NCBI GenBank assembly: GCA_045592225.1 | Contig: JAZNUH010000016.1 | Coordinates: forward strand, 1 to 22,319 | Direction of reading: 5' to 3' | DNA length: 22,319 bases | DNA from: JAZNUH01 sp045592225 | GTDB taxonomy: Bacteria > Bacillota > Clostridia > UMGS1883 > UMGS1540 | Part shown: positions 14,987-21,492 of the stretch, piece after piece | Layout: each line of letters opens with the position of its first letter | Numbering within the stretch: position 1 is the stretch's first letter | Position numbers and translations under genes: made by a program | Notes under the pieces: model-generated | What the model was told of the DNA's origin: nothing | Database searches by the model: none | The model's input: the letters and a program-made list of their open reading frames with translations, nothing else

Positions 14987-15628
14987 ATGAGAATTATCTT
15001 AATGGGCCCTCCCGGATCGGGAAAGGGTACACAGGCAGAGGTACTGTCCGAACGTCTTGGAATTCCCACAATTTCAACCGGAGCTATGATACGAGCAGAA
15101 ATTCGTGAAAATACTCCTCTCGGTGCGCAGGCACAGGGATATATAAACGAAGGACAGCTTGTTCCTGATGATGTTATCATCGGTATGATAGAGGTAAGAC
15201 TTGCTAAAGACGACTGCAAAAACGGATTTATCTTGGATGGTTTTCCGCGTACAGTCAAGCAGGCAGAGGCACTCTCTGAAATGGGTATTTTAGGTGAATA
15301 TAAAGTACTCAACCTCGATGTTCCGGATGAGGAAATCGTTAAACGTCTTTCGGGTCGTCGCGAATGTCCCGTGTGCAGCGCGACATATCATGTGGCTTTC
15401 AAGCCTCCTGTAGTCGAGAATGTTTGCGATAAGTGTGGTAAGGAACTGATTACAAGACCTGATGACACAATCGAAACAGTTCAGAAACGACTTAAGGTAT
15501 ACCATGATCAGACAGAACCGGTGAAGGATTACTATAAAGCAACAGGCAAAATGGTAAACGCATCGGGACTCGGAACAGTTGAAGATGCCATGAAAGCTGT
15601 ATTAACAGCTCTCGGGGTGGCAGAATGA
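14987..15628 (+). CDS. adk: Adenylate kinase, zinc-LID type
   Basis: The 213-residue enzyme interconverts ATP + AMP and 2 ADP. The P-loop GPPGSGKGT is at 7-15, the AMP-binding TGAMIR at 31-36, DGFPRT at 84-89, and the LID domain has C127, C130, C147 and C150. These four cysteines bind a structural zinc, as in many Gram-positive adenylate kinases. The gene starts 24 nt after secY behind GAAAGGA. Its TGA overlaps the map start (ATGA). Essential cytosolic nucleotide metabolism gene at its standard position. Confidence 0.98.
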   Translation: MRIILMGPPGSGKGTQAEVLSERLGIPTISTGAMIRAEIRENTPLGAQAQGYINEGQLVPDDVIIGMIEVRLAKDDCKNGFILDGFPRTVKQAEALSEMGILGEYKVLNLDVPDEEIVKRLSGRRECPVCSATYHVAFKPPVVENVCDKCGKELITRPDDTIETVQKRLKVYHDQTEPVKDYYKATGKMVNASGLGTVEDAMKAVLTALGVAE

Positions 15629-16383
15629 TTTGGATTAAAAACGATAAAGAAATCGAAGCCATGCGTAAGGCTGGCAGACTCACCGGAGAAACACTTCTCA
15701 TGCTTGAGAAGATGATTGCTCCGGGGGTCACAACCAATGAGCTTAACGCAGCAGCTGAAGATTTCATAACAAAACACGGAGCGAGGCCGTCATTTAAAAA
15801 CTACAGAGGTTATCCTAAGGCGGTCTGCACATCGGTAAATTCGGTGGTTGTACACGGAATACCCGGTAACACAGTGCTTCATGAGGGGGACATTATCAGT
15901 ATTGATGTGGGAGCATATTTAAATGGCTTTCACGGCGATGCTGCAAGGACCTACGCAGTCGGTGAAATTTCCGACAATGCAAAAAAACTCATTGAGGTTA
16001 CAAAACAAAGTTTCTTCGAAGGCATTAAGTTTGCCAAAGACGGAAACAGACTGGGTGATTTGTCATCAGCTATTCAGAATTATGCCGAACAATACGGATA
16101 CGGAGTTGTAAGAGACCTGGTCGGTCACGGCATAGGCGGTGCACTCCATGAAGATCCGGATGTTCCTAATTATGGGAAGGCAGGCAAAGGAATAAGGCTC
16201 CGCAAGGGGATGACCATTGCAGTTGAGCCCATGATAAACGAGGGCAGCTATGACGTTTCGGTTATGCCTGACGGTTGGACAATCAAAACTGTTGATGGTA
16301 AGCTTTCAGCTCACTACGAAAACACGATAGTCATTACTGACGGCGAACCAGAACTTTTAACGCTCTGGGATGAAAGTTTGTAA
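15625..16383 (+). CDS. map: Type I methionine aminopeptidase
   Basis: The 252-residue enzyme removes initiator methionine from nascent proteins. The five dinuclear-metal ligands are all present: D94, D105, H168, E201 and E232; the substrate-site histidine is H77 in NSVVVHGIP. Motifs DVGAYLNGFHGDAARTY and GHGIGGALHEDP are typical. Length and lack of an N-terminal zinc-finger extension fit type Ia. Its ATG overlaps the adk stop by 4 bases, so translation should be coupled. Start MIWIKNDKEIEAMR matches the family. Confidence 0.98.
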   Translation: MIWIKNDKEIEAMRKAGRLTGETLLMLEKMIAPGVTTNELNAAAEDFITKHGARPSFKNYRGYPKAVCTSVNSVVVHGIPGNTVLHEGDIISIDVGAYLNGFHGDAARTYAVGEISDNAKKLIEVTKQSFFEGIKFAKDGNRLGDLSSAIQNYAEQYGYGVVRDLVGHGIGGALHEDPDVPNYGKAGKGIRLRKGMTIAVEPMINEGSYDVSVMPDGWTIKTVDGKLSAHYENTIVITDGEPELLTLWDESL

Positions 16384-16395
16384 GAGGTGATTTAC

Positions 16396-16668
16396 TTGGA
16401 TATTGAAGCAGGCAGTTTGGTTTATTCCGGTGCCGGCAGAGATAAGGGCGGAATATTTGTTGTAATGTCGTTGGAAGGTGAATATTGTTACCTTTGCGAC
16501 GGCAAATCAAGAAAGTGTGCAAAGCCTAAGAAAAAGAAGCTCAAACACGTTAAATCCGCACAAAAGGTTTGTGAAACCTTGAAGAACAAAATTGTCCTTG
16601 GAGAAAAACTTACAAATGCCGAAATAAGAAAAAGTATAGCGGCTTGTATGGATGAGCAGACAGGCTGA
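16396..16668 (+). CDS. KOW-domain RNA-binding protein (L14e/L27e-like)
   Basis: The start is taken as TTG 16396 (MDIEAGSLVYSGAGRD), 6 nt after AGAGGTG (16383-16389); an in-frame GTG at 16387 overlaps that SD. The 90-residue basic protein opens with a KOW-type motif (GSLVYSGAGRDKGGIFVV, about 6-23), then a strand and a KPKKKKLKHVK basic patch (43-53). This layout resembles the small KOW protein found between map and infA in many Firmicutes and related to archaeal/eukaryotic L14e. It probably binds RNA or the ribosome; its exact role is not established. It holds four cysteines (31, 34, 41, 59), plus C84, with no clear zinc knuckle. Confidence 0.8.
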   Translation: MDIEAGSLVYSGAGRDKGGIFVVMSLEGEYCYLCDGKSRKCAKPKKKKLKHVKSAQKVCETLKNKIVLGEKLTNAEIRKSIAACMDEQTG

Positions 16669-16684
16669 AAAGGAGGTAGTTACT

Positions 16685-16903
16685 TTGGCAAAAGATGATG
16701 TTTTAGAACTTGAAGGAACAGTCATAGAAGCGTTGCCTAACGCGATGTTCCAGGTTGAACTTCAGAACGGTCATCGTATACTCGCGCACATATCAGGAAA
16801 GCTCCGTATGAATTTTATTAAAATTCTGCCGGGTGATAAAGTTACTGTAGAACTCTCTCCGTATGATTTGACGCGAGGAAGAATTACTTGGAGAGCAAAA
16901 TAA
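16685..16903 (+). CDS. infA: Translation initiation factor IF-1
   Basis: The gene starts at TTG 16685, 8 nt after AAAGGAGG (16669-16676), giving 72 residues: MAKDDVLELEGTVIEALPNA, then the OB-fold segments HISGKLRMNFIKILPGDKV and VELSPYDLTRGRITWR. This equals the usual IF-1 length and sequence. An upstream in-frame start at 16652 would overlap the preceding gene. IF-1 blocks the 30S A site during initiation. Using a weak TTG start for an initiation factor is noteworthy but not proof of autoregulation. Confidence 0.97.
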   Translation: MAKDDVLELEGTVIEALPNAMFQVELQNGHRILAHISGKLRMNFIKILPGDKVTVELSPYDLTRGRITWRAK

Positions 16904-16917
16904 AGGAGGTAATTTAA

Positions 16918-17031
16918 ATGAAGGTCAGACCCTCAGTTAAACCCATTTGTGAAAAATGCAAGATCATTAAAAGAAAAGGCAGAGTAATGGTTATATGCGA
17001 AAACCCTAAACATAAGCAGAAGCAGGGTTAA
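16918..17031 (+). CDS. rpmJ: 50S ribosomal protein L36
   Basis: The 37-residue protein MKVRPSVKPICEKCK..., followed by IIKRKGRVMVICENPKHKQK, is complete L36 in the zinc form with ligands C11, C14, C27 and H32. AAAGGAGGT at 16902-16910 gives the ATG. It lies 14 nt after infA, the conserved order. It is a small late-assembling protein in 23S rRNA. A 96-nt gap with secondary structure follows before rpsM. Confidence 0.97.
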   Translation: MKVRPSVKPICEKCKIIKRKGRVMVICENPKHKQKQG

Positions 17032-17127
17032 TAAAAATAAGCTGTTGAGAGCGGCTGTGTGGAGTAACCTCCACAAAATCAATAGTTTAATATATATTAA
17101 CTGCATTTTAGGAGGTGTAATTAAAGT
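17032..17127 (+). promoter_or_regulatory. rpsM leader with possible RBS-sequestering switch
   Basis: TGTGGAG (17058-17064) and CTCCACA (17069-17075) form a 7-bp hairpin around TAAC. ACCTCC (17067-17072), part of that hairpin, is also an exact complement of GGAGGT (17111-17116), the rpsM Shine-Dalgarno. The two pairings exclude each other. A 14-bp palindrome TTAATATATATTAA (17087-17100) lies between. There is no T tract and no good promoter pair. In E. coli the matching position carries the S4-binding translational operator of the alpha operon; here rpsD lies two genes downstream. Confidence 0.45.
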
Positions 17128-17496
17128 ATGGCGAGAATAGCCGGAGTTGACCTGCCGAGAGAAAAGAGAATTGAAATAGGACTTACCTATATATTCGGTA
17201 TCGGCAGAAGCAGTGCAGAAAAAATTATTAAAGAAACAGGTATCAATCCTGACACACGCGTAAAAGACTTAACAGAAGATGAGCTTGCGAAGCTCAGAGA
17301 TGTCATAGACAAGGACTACAAGGTTGAAGGTGATCTGCGTCGTAGCGTAGCACTGGACATCAAGCGTCTTGTTGAAATTGGCTGCTACCGTGGTGTAAGA
17401 CATAGAAAAGGTCTTCCCGTAAGAGGTCAGAGAACAAAGACAAACGCTCGTACACGTAAAGGTCCCAGAAAGACTATGGCTAACAAGAAAAAATAA
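17128..17496 (+). CDS. rpsM: 30S ribosomal protein S13
   Basis: The 122-residue protein starts MARIAGVDLPREKRIEIGLT. It has a helix-hairpin-helix with YIFGIGRSSAEKI, the GCYRGVRHRKGLPVRGQRT segment, and the basic tail NARTRKGPRKTMANKKK, all typical of S13. It sits at the top of the 30S head and contacts P-site tRNA and L5. It is the first gene of the alpha section, 96 nt after rpmJ, with TTAGGAGGTG as SD. Confidence 0.98.
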   Translation: MARIAGVDLPREKRIEIGLTYIFGIGRSSAEKIIKETGINPDTRVKDLTEDELAKLRDVIDKDYKVEGDLRRSVALDIKRLVEIGCYRGVRHRKGLPVRGQRTKTNARTRKGPRKTMANKKK

Positions 17497-17511
17497 AGGA
17501 GGATTTTGAAA

Positions 17512-17910
17512 ATGGCAAAAACTGCGGCAAAAAGAACGACACGTAAAAGACGTGAGCGTAAAAACATTGAACGCGGAGCAGCTCATATTCGTTCCTCGTT
17601 TAATAACACAATCGTAACAATTACAGATACAGCAGGAAATGCTATTTCCTGGGCAAGTGCCGGTGAAATGGGATTCCGTGGATCTAAGAAAAGCACTCCC
17701 TTTGCTGCACAGACAGCAGCTGAAACAGCAGCTAAAGCAGCAATGGAACATGGTCTTAAGACTGTTGAAGTATACGTTAAAGGCCCCGGAGCAGGTCGTG
17801 AAGCTGCGATTCGTGCTCTGCAGGCAGCCGGAATTGAAGTTAGCATGATTAAGGATGTTACTCCTATTCCTCATAACGGATGCCGTCCGCCCAAGCGTAG
17901 AAGAGTTTGA
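17512..17910 (+). CDS. rpsK: 30S ribosomal protein S11
   Basis: ATG 17512 is chosen (MAKTAAKRTTRKRRERKN), since AAAGGAGG at 17496-17503 spaces it properly; an in-frame TTG at 17506 is too close. The 132-residue protein has the HIRSSFNNTIVTITDTAGNA segment, MGFRGSKKSTPFAAQ, VKGPGAGREAAIRALQAAG and the C-terminal DVTPIPHNGCRPPKRRRV, all S11 hallmarks. S11 lies on the 30S platform near the E site and the Shine-Dalgarno helix. Confidence 0.98.
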   Translation: MAKTAAKRTTRKRRERKNIERGAAHIRSSFNNTIVTITDTAGNAISWASAGEMGFRGSKKSTPFAAQTAAETAAKAAMEHGLKTVEVYVKGPGAGREAAIRALQAAGIEVSMIKDVTPIPHNGCRPPKRRRV

Positions 17911-17930
17911 TTTTTTGGAGGTGAATTTAC

Positions 17931-18557
17931 ATGGCTAGATATACCGGTCCGGTATGCAGACTGTGCCGCCGCGAAGGAATGAAACTCTTCCTGAAAGGTG
18001 ACCGCTGCTATACTGCAAAATGTGCATTAAGTAAAAGAAGTTACGCTCCCGGTCAGCATGGACAGGGTCGTAAGAAAATGTCAGAATACGGATTACAGTT
18101 AAGAGAAAAACAGAAGGTAAGAAGATACTATGGCGTACTTGAAAGCCAGTTCGCAAAATACTTTGAAATGGCTAACAAGAAAGCCGGCGTAACAGGTGAA
18201 AACCTGCTTCAGATTCTTGAAAGCAGACTTGATAATGTAATATATCGTTTGGGATTTGCTCTTTCTCGCCCCGAAGCTCGCCAGCTGGTAAGCCACGGAC
18301 ACTTTACTGTAAACGGACGTAAGGTAAACATTCCTTCCTACCTGGTTAAGCCCGGTGAAGTGATTGCAGTTGCTGAGAAGAGTAAGAGCCTGCCTAAAAT
18401 CAAGACAGTGCTTGAAAACACAGAAGGAAAAGTAGTTCCCAAGTGGCTCGAGCTTGATGCTAACACAAAATCAGCAAAAGTAGTTGCTCTGGCTGACCGT
18501 GAAGATATTGATTTGCAGGTTCAGGAAACACTTATCGTCGAGCTGTACTCGAAATAA
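17931..18557 (+). CDS. rpsD: 30S ribosomal protein S4, zinc-binding form
   Basis: The 208-residue protein starts MARYTGPVCRLCRREGMKLF with a C9, C12, C26, C31 zinc knuckle. The conserved ALSKRSYAPGQHGQ and an S4 RNA-binding domain (ESRLDNVIYRLGFALSRPEA, about 95-115) follow. S4 is a primary 16S rRNA binder and a known mRNA-binding repressor in both E. coli and Bacillus. Here it lies between rpsK and rpoA, as in E. coli; Bacillus has rpsD elsewhere. That makes feedback on this operon plausible. Confidence 0.98.
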   Translation: MARYTGPVCRLCRREGMKLFLKGDRCYTAKCALSKRSYAPGQHGQGRKKMSEYGLQLREKQKVRRYYGVLESQFAKYFEMANKKAGVTGENLLQILESRLDNVIYRLGFALSRPEARQLVSHGHFTVNGRKVNIPSYLVKPGEVIAVAEKSKSLPKIKTVLENTEGKVVPKWLELDANTKSAKVVALADREDIDLQVQETLIVELYSK

Positions 18558-18611
18558 AGGTAAGCGAATCCACCCTCGAAAAAACAATCAAAAAAGAAGG
18601 AGGGTATTGTA
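18558..18611 (+). promoter_or_regulatory. rpsD-rpoA spacer with a pairing partner for the rpoA SD
   Basis: ACCCTC (18572-18577) is an exact complement of GAGGGT (18600-18605), which is part of the rpoA Shine-Dalgarno GAAGGAGGGT. The hairpin would have a 22-nt A-rich loop and hide the SD. No T tract or promoter pair is visible. The 54-nt spacer is long for this operon. It could tune alpha-subunit synthesis relative to ribosomal proteins. Confidence 0.4.
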
Positions 18612-19562
18612 TTGAAAGAGATAACCATAGAAAAGCCCAGAATAGAATGTGTAGAACTGGACGGATGCTACGGAAAATATGTTTTAGAACCCCTTGAGAG
18701 AGGATACGGTACAACACTGGGTAACTCCTTAAGAAGAATTATGCTCTCTTCACTGCCCGGCGCAGCTGCTACATCAATTAAAATTGATGGTGTATTGCAC
18801 GAATTTTCAACAATTCCCGGCGTAGTTGAAGATGTAACAGAAATCGTTCTTAACATAAAGCAGATTGTAGTTAAACTCCATTCTGACGGGCCCAAAACAG
18901 TATATATTGAAGCAAACGGTCCTTGCGAGATTTGTGCAGGAGATATAAAGGGAGATGCAGATATTGAAATCTTCAATCCCGACCTCCATATTGCTACTCT
19001 CAACGAAGATGCTAAGCTTTACATGGAAATTACAATCAACAAGGGCAGAGGATACGTTTCTGCAGAACGCAATAAACGTATCAGCCAGCCTGTAATTGGT
19101 CTTATACCGGTAGATTCAATCTACACACCGGTTCCCAAGGTAAACTTCGCAGTTGAGAACACTCGTGTAGGACAGATAACAGATTATGACAAGCTCACAC
19201 TTGAGGTTTGGACTAACGGAACATTAACTCCGAACGAAGCAGTCAGCCTCGGAGCGAAAATCTTAAACGAACACCTGAATCTGTTTATCGACCTTTCCGA
19301 CAATGCAAAGAATACTGAAATCATGGTTGAAAAGGAAGAAAGCAAAAAGGAAAAGGTGCTCGAGATGACAATCGAAGAGCTGGATCTTTCGGTTCGTTCT
19401 TACAACTGTCTGAAACGTGCCGGAATCAATACAGTAGAAGATTTGATTCAGAAGACCGAAGAGGATATGATGAAAGTCAGAAACCTCGGAAGAAAATCGC
19501 TTGAAGAAGTTATTAACAAGCTTGTCGGATTGGGACTTTCCCTGTCAACAGAGGAAGAATAA
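18612..19562 (+). CDS. rpoA: DNA-directed RNA polymerase alpha subunit
   Basis: The 316-residue protein starts with TTG 18612 (MKEITIEKPRIECVELD), 7 nt after GGAGGG. The N-terminal dimerisation domain has the hallmark ERGYGTTLGNSLRRIMLSSLPG. After a Lys/Glu linker (about 236-248), the C-terminal domain has ELDLSVRSYNCLKRAGI, TVEDL and VRNLGRKSLEEV. These are the helix-hairpin-helix contacts for UP elements and activators. It assembles RNA polymerase with beta and beta-prime. Length and order are normal for Firmicutes. Confidence 0.98.
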   Translation: MKEITIEKPRIECVELDGCYGKYVLEPLERGYGTTLGNSLRRIMLSSLPGAAATSIKIDGVLHEFSTIPGVVEDVTEIVLNIKQIVVKLHSDGPKTVYIEANGPCEICAGDIKGDADIEIFNPDLHIATLNEDAKLYMEITINKGRGYVSAERNKRISQPVIGLIPVDSIYTPVPKVNFAVENTRVGQITDYDKLTLEVWTNGTLTPNEAVSLGAKILNEHLNLFIDLSDNAKNTEIMVEKEESKKEKVLEMTIEELDLSVRSYNCLKRAGINTVEDLIQKTEEDMMKVRNLGRKSLEEVINKLVGLGLSLSTEEE

Positions 19563-19588
19563 ACATTTAATATAGGAGGTGTGTGAAT

Positions 19589-19927
19589 ATGCCCAGAAAA
19601 TTAGGCAGACCTACTGATCAGAGAAAAGCTATGCTCAGAGGTATGGTAACAGCTTTCCTGGAAAACGGTAAGATGATGACAACAGTTACACGTGCAAAGG
19701 AACTGCAGCCCATCGCAGAAAAAATGATATCTCTTGGTAAGGCAAACACCCTGCACACAAGAAGGCAGGCATTGGCGTATATCACCAAAGAAGACGTTGT
19801 GTACAAGCTGTTTTCGGACATCGCACCGAAATATGCTGACAGAAACGGCGGATATACAAGAATAATCAAAGCTGGAAACAGACGTGGAGATTCTGCTCCC
19901 ATGGCTCTTATTGAACTGGTGGACTAA
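19589..19927 (+). CDS. rplQ: 50S ribosomal protein L17
   Basis: ATG 19589 is chosen (MPRKLGRPTDQRKAMLRGMV), placed properly after TAGGAGGTG at 19572-19580; an in-frame GTG at 19583 is too near the SD. The 112-residue length is typical of Firmicutes L17. TRAKELQPIAEKMISLGK, FSDIAPKYADRNGGYTRIIK and RRGDSAPMALIEL are the family signatures. L17 sits near the exit tunnel. It is the last gene of the superoperon, 21 nt before the terminator stem. Confidence 0.98.
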   Translation: MPRKLGRPTDQRKAMLRGMVTAFLENGKMMTTVTRAKELQPIAEKMISLGKANTLHTRRQALAYITKEDVVYKLFSDIAPKYADRNGGYTRIIKAGNRRGDSAPMALIELVD

Positions 19928-19948
19928 TTTAGTTTGTTTTCAAATTAC

Positions 19949-19988
19949 AGCGACCGAACACAGTTTTTTGTTCGGTCGCTTGATTTTT
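19949..19988 (+). terminator. Terminator of the S10-spc-alpha operon
   Basis: AGCGACCGAAC (19949-19959) pairs perfectly with GTTCGGTCGCT (19970-19980), extended by one A-T pair, and is followed by TGATTTTTG. It is the only strong terminator between 4207 and here, supporting a single superoperon. Confidence 0.9.
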
Positions 19989-20009
19989 GTGTAAGTGTTA
20001 TGGTATATT
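19980..20009 (+). promoter_or_regulatory. Probable promoter of the thioesterase gene
   Basis: TTGATT (19980-19985), 18 bp, TATATT (20004-20009), with a TGG just before the -10 that makes it an extended -10 (TGnTATATT). The -35 overlaps the end of the operon terminator. The start of transcription would be near 20016, 23 nt before the ATG at 20039. Confidence 0.5.
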
Positions 20010-20038
20010 ATGAGTAGCAATGAAAGGAATGATGTGTT

Positions 20039-20443
20039 ATGATTAGTATAGAAAAGCTTGAAAAATTTTTTATAGACGATATTTTCGCCATGAATATGGG
20101 AATTAAAATTGAAAATGTTTCGGACGGCTGTGCAAGCTGCTCGATGGAGATAAATAAAAGCTTGTATAATGCAGGTAATAATGTTCAGGGCGGAGCTATT
20201 TTTACACTCGCTGACTTCACCTTTGCCGTTGCCGCAAACGCAACAGGCAGACATACTGTGTCGCAGGGGGCAAACATTACATTTATCCGCCCCGGCACAG
20301 GTACTAAACTCACTGCAACTGCAGAACGTATTTCCGAGGGTAGAAGTACCTGCCTTTACGGCGTAACCGTTACCGATGATAAAGGTAAAAAGGTTGCCTA
20401 TGCCACAGTTAATGGATTTATTGTGGGCGAACTTGATTTATAA
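20039..20443 (+). CDS. PaaI-type hotdog-fold acyl-CoA thioesterase
   Basis: This 134-residue protein looks like a single hotdog domain of the PaaI/YbgC group. The diagnostic segment is YNAGNNVQGGAIFTLADFTFA (about 41-61), split here as N-x-G-N-N-V-Q-G-G followed by TLAD, which forms the central helix and carries the catalytic Asp or Asn region. VSQGANITFIRPG and TATAERISEG continue the sheet. Such enzymes hydrolyse acyl- or aryl-CoA thioesters in the cytosol as homotetramers. The substrate cannot be told. The first 20 residues suit the usual N-terminal helix. It follows the ribosomal terminator and has its own RBS (GAAAGGA); it is probably unrelated in function to the operon. Confidence 0.85.
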   Translation: MISIEKLEKFFIDDIFAMNMGIKIENVSDGCASCSMEINKSLYNAGNNVQGGAIFTLADFTFAVAANATGRHTVSQGANITFIRPGTGTKLTATAERISEGRSTCLYGVTVTDDKGKKVAYATVNGFIVGELDL

Positions 20444-20535
20444 TAAGAATAACGGGGTATTGTTTTTACCCAGTCTTGACACGAGTAAGAATTGTGTCGA
20501 ATGGTGTTGAATACTGCAGAAAGAAGGTATATTTT
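20444..20535 (+). promoter_or_regulatory. Region upstream of the SLH gene with tandem Spo0A-like boxes
   Basis: TGTCGAA (20495-20501) matches the Spo0A 0A-box consensus, and TGTTGAA (20505-20511) lies exactly 10 bp downstream. CTTGACACGA (20475-20484) upstream forms an inverted repeat with GTGTCGA (20494-20500). The same arrangement recurs at 21724-21763. A weak GGGTA/TACCC hairpin (20455-20471) lacks a T tract and is not a convincing terminator for the thioesterase gene. No standard -10 sits at the correct distance from TTGACA. Confidence 0.45.
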
Positions 20536-21492
20536 ATGAAAAAAATATTAGCAATGGTTATCACTTTAGCATTTATTTGCTCATCGTTTGTAGTTTATGC
20601 AGATACAAATAGTGAGCACGATTGTAGTGATTGGGCTGTGAACAGCATTTCAATTGCTGATGCAATAGGTCTTATTAGTGTTGATGAAACATATCTGTAC
20701 AGTGCACCGATTTCGCGTGAGACTTTTTGTGAATTGATATATAATTTAATATTAACCACTGATTATTTTGAAAATTGGTATGATGAAGAGACAAAAGGCG
20801 GAACACAACCGATAGCACCATTTGCAAAACGACCTTTTGATGACTGTACTAATAATGCGGTGTATGATTTATACAATCATAATATCGTTGCGGGGAAATC
20901 TATAACCGAATTTGCGCCAAACGAAACTCTAACACGAGAAGAAGCTGCAACGATTATCGTTCGTATGATAAATATTGTTCATCCTCTACCTACAACGGAA
21001 ATGTACTATTCCTATGATGATGTTGATGAAATGGCAGAGTGGTCTTTACAAGCCATACAGATAATAAGTAATTTGGGGTTTATGCAGGGCGTAGGAAATA
21101 ATAAGTTTGCACCTAAAGATACTTACACGGTAGAAGAAGCGATTGTAACCATATTAAGAGTTTATAATGCTTTAAATAATTCAACTGCTGATCAGAAAAA
21201 AGGTGTGCAAAATAATGCGTTTGAATTAGGATACTATGGAAAAGAAGGCTGGGTAGGAGAAAGTGTAGATTTTCAGTTAGGTGAAGCGGTGGCTATTGCT
21301 ATAGCTGATGATGTTTTTTTACAAATTGAAGGTGCTGATTTTATTGATAAAACAACTGTTGTAGTTGATGAAACATATGATGAGAAATGTTTTATAGTAA
21401 GCAGATATAAAGAACTTGTTCCGGGCGGGGATTTGTCTGTAATTATTAGAAAATCAGATGGTAAGATTTTGAAAGTTATTGCAGGTGAATAA
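20536..21492 (+). CDS. Secreted protein with SLH repeats and a C-terminal NTF2-like domain
   Basis: The start is ATG 20536 (MKKILAMVITLAFICSSFVV) after AGAAAGAAGG; an in-frame TTG at 20476 has no RBS. The 318-residue protein has a signal peptide to about residue 22. Three S-layer-homology-like repeats follow (about 30-78, 100-148, 160-212), best seen in FAPNETLTREEAATIIVRM and KFAPKDTYTVEEAIVTILR. SLH domains usually bind pyruvylated secondary wall polymer. Residues about 230-318 are a small alpha/beta domain with LGEAVAIAIADDV, CFIVSRYKELVPGGDL and IRKSDGKILKV, resembling NTF2-fold immunity-type domains (PF15631-like); this call is tentative. Codon use is more AT-rich than in the ribosomal operon. 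Confidence 0.75.
   Translation: MKKILAMVITLAFICSSFVVYADTNSEHDCSDWAVNSISIADAIGLISVDETYLYSAPISRETFCELIYNLILTTDYFENWYDEETKGGTQPIAPFAKRPFDDCTNNAVYDLYNHNIVAGKSITEFAPNETLTREEAATIIVRMINIVHPLPTTEMYYSYDDVDEMAEWSLQAIQIISNLGFMQGVGNNKFAPKDTYTVEEAIVTILRVYNALNNSTADQKKGVQNNAFELGYYGKEGWVGESVDFQLGEAVAIAIADDVFLQIEGADFIDKTTVVVDETYDEKCFIVSRYKELVPGGDLSVIIRKSDGKILKVIAGE

Noticed and set aside
17045..17073. Promoter before rpsM using TTGAGA as -35
   Set aside because: The bases 17 bp downstream are CCTCCA, not a -10, and the AT-rich palindrome lies too far away.
20455..20471. GGGTA/TACCC hairpin as terminator for the thioesterase gene
   Set aside because: Five-base-pair stem; the T run is in the loop and none follows the stem.
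20476..20504. TTGACA at 20476 and at 21725 as ordinary -35 boxes
   Set aside because: At 17 bp spacing the -10 positions read GAATGG and GTCGAA; at the 22-bp spacing known for some Spo0A-activated promoters there is no -10 either.
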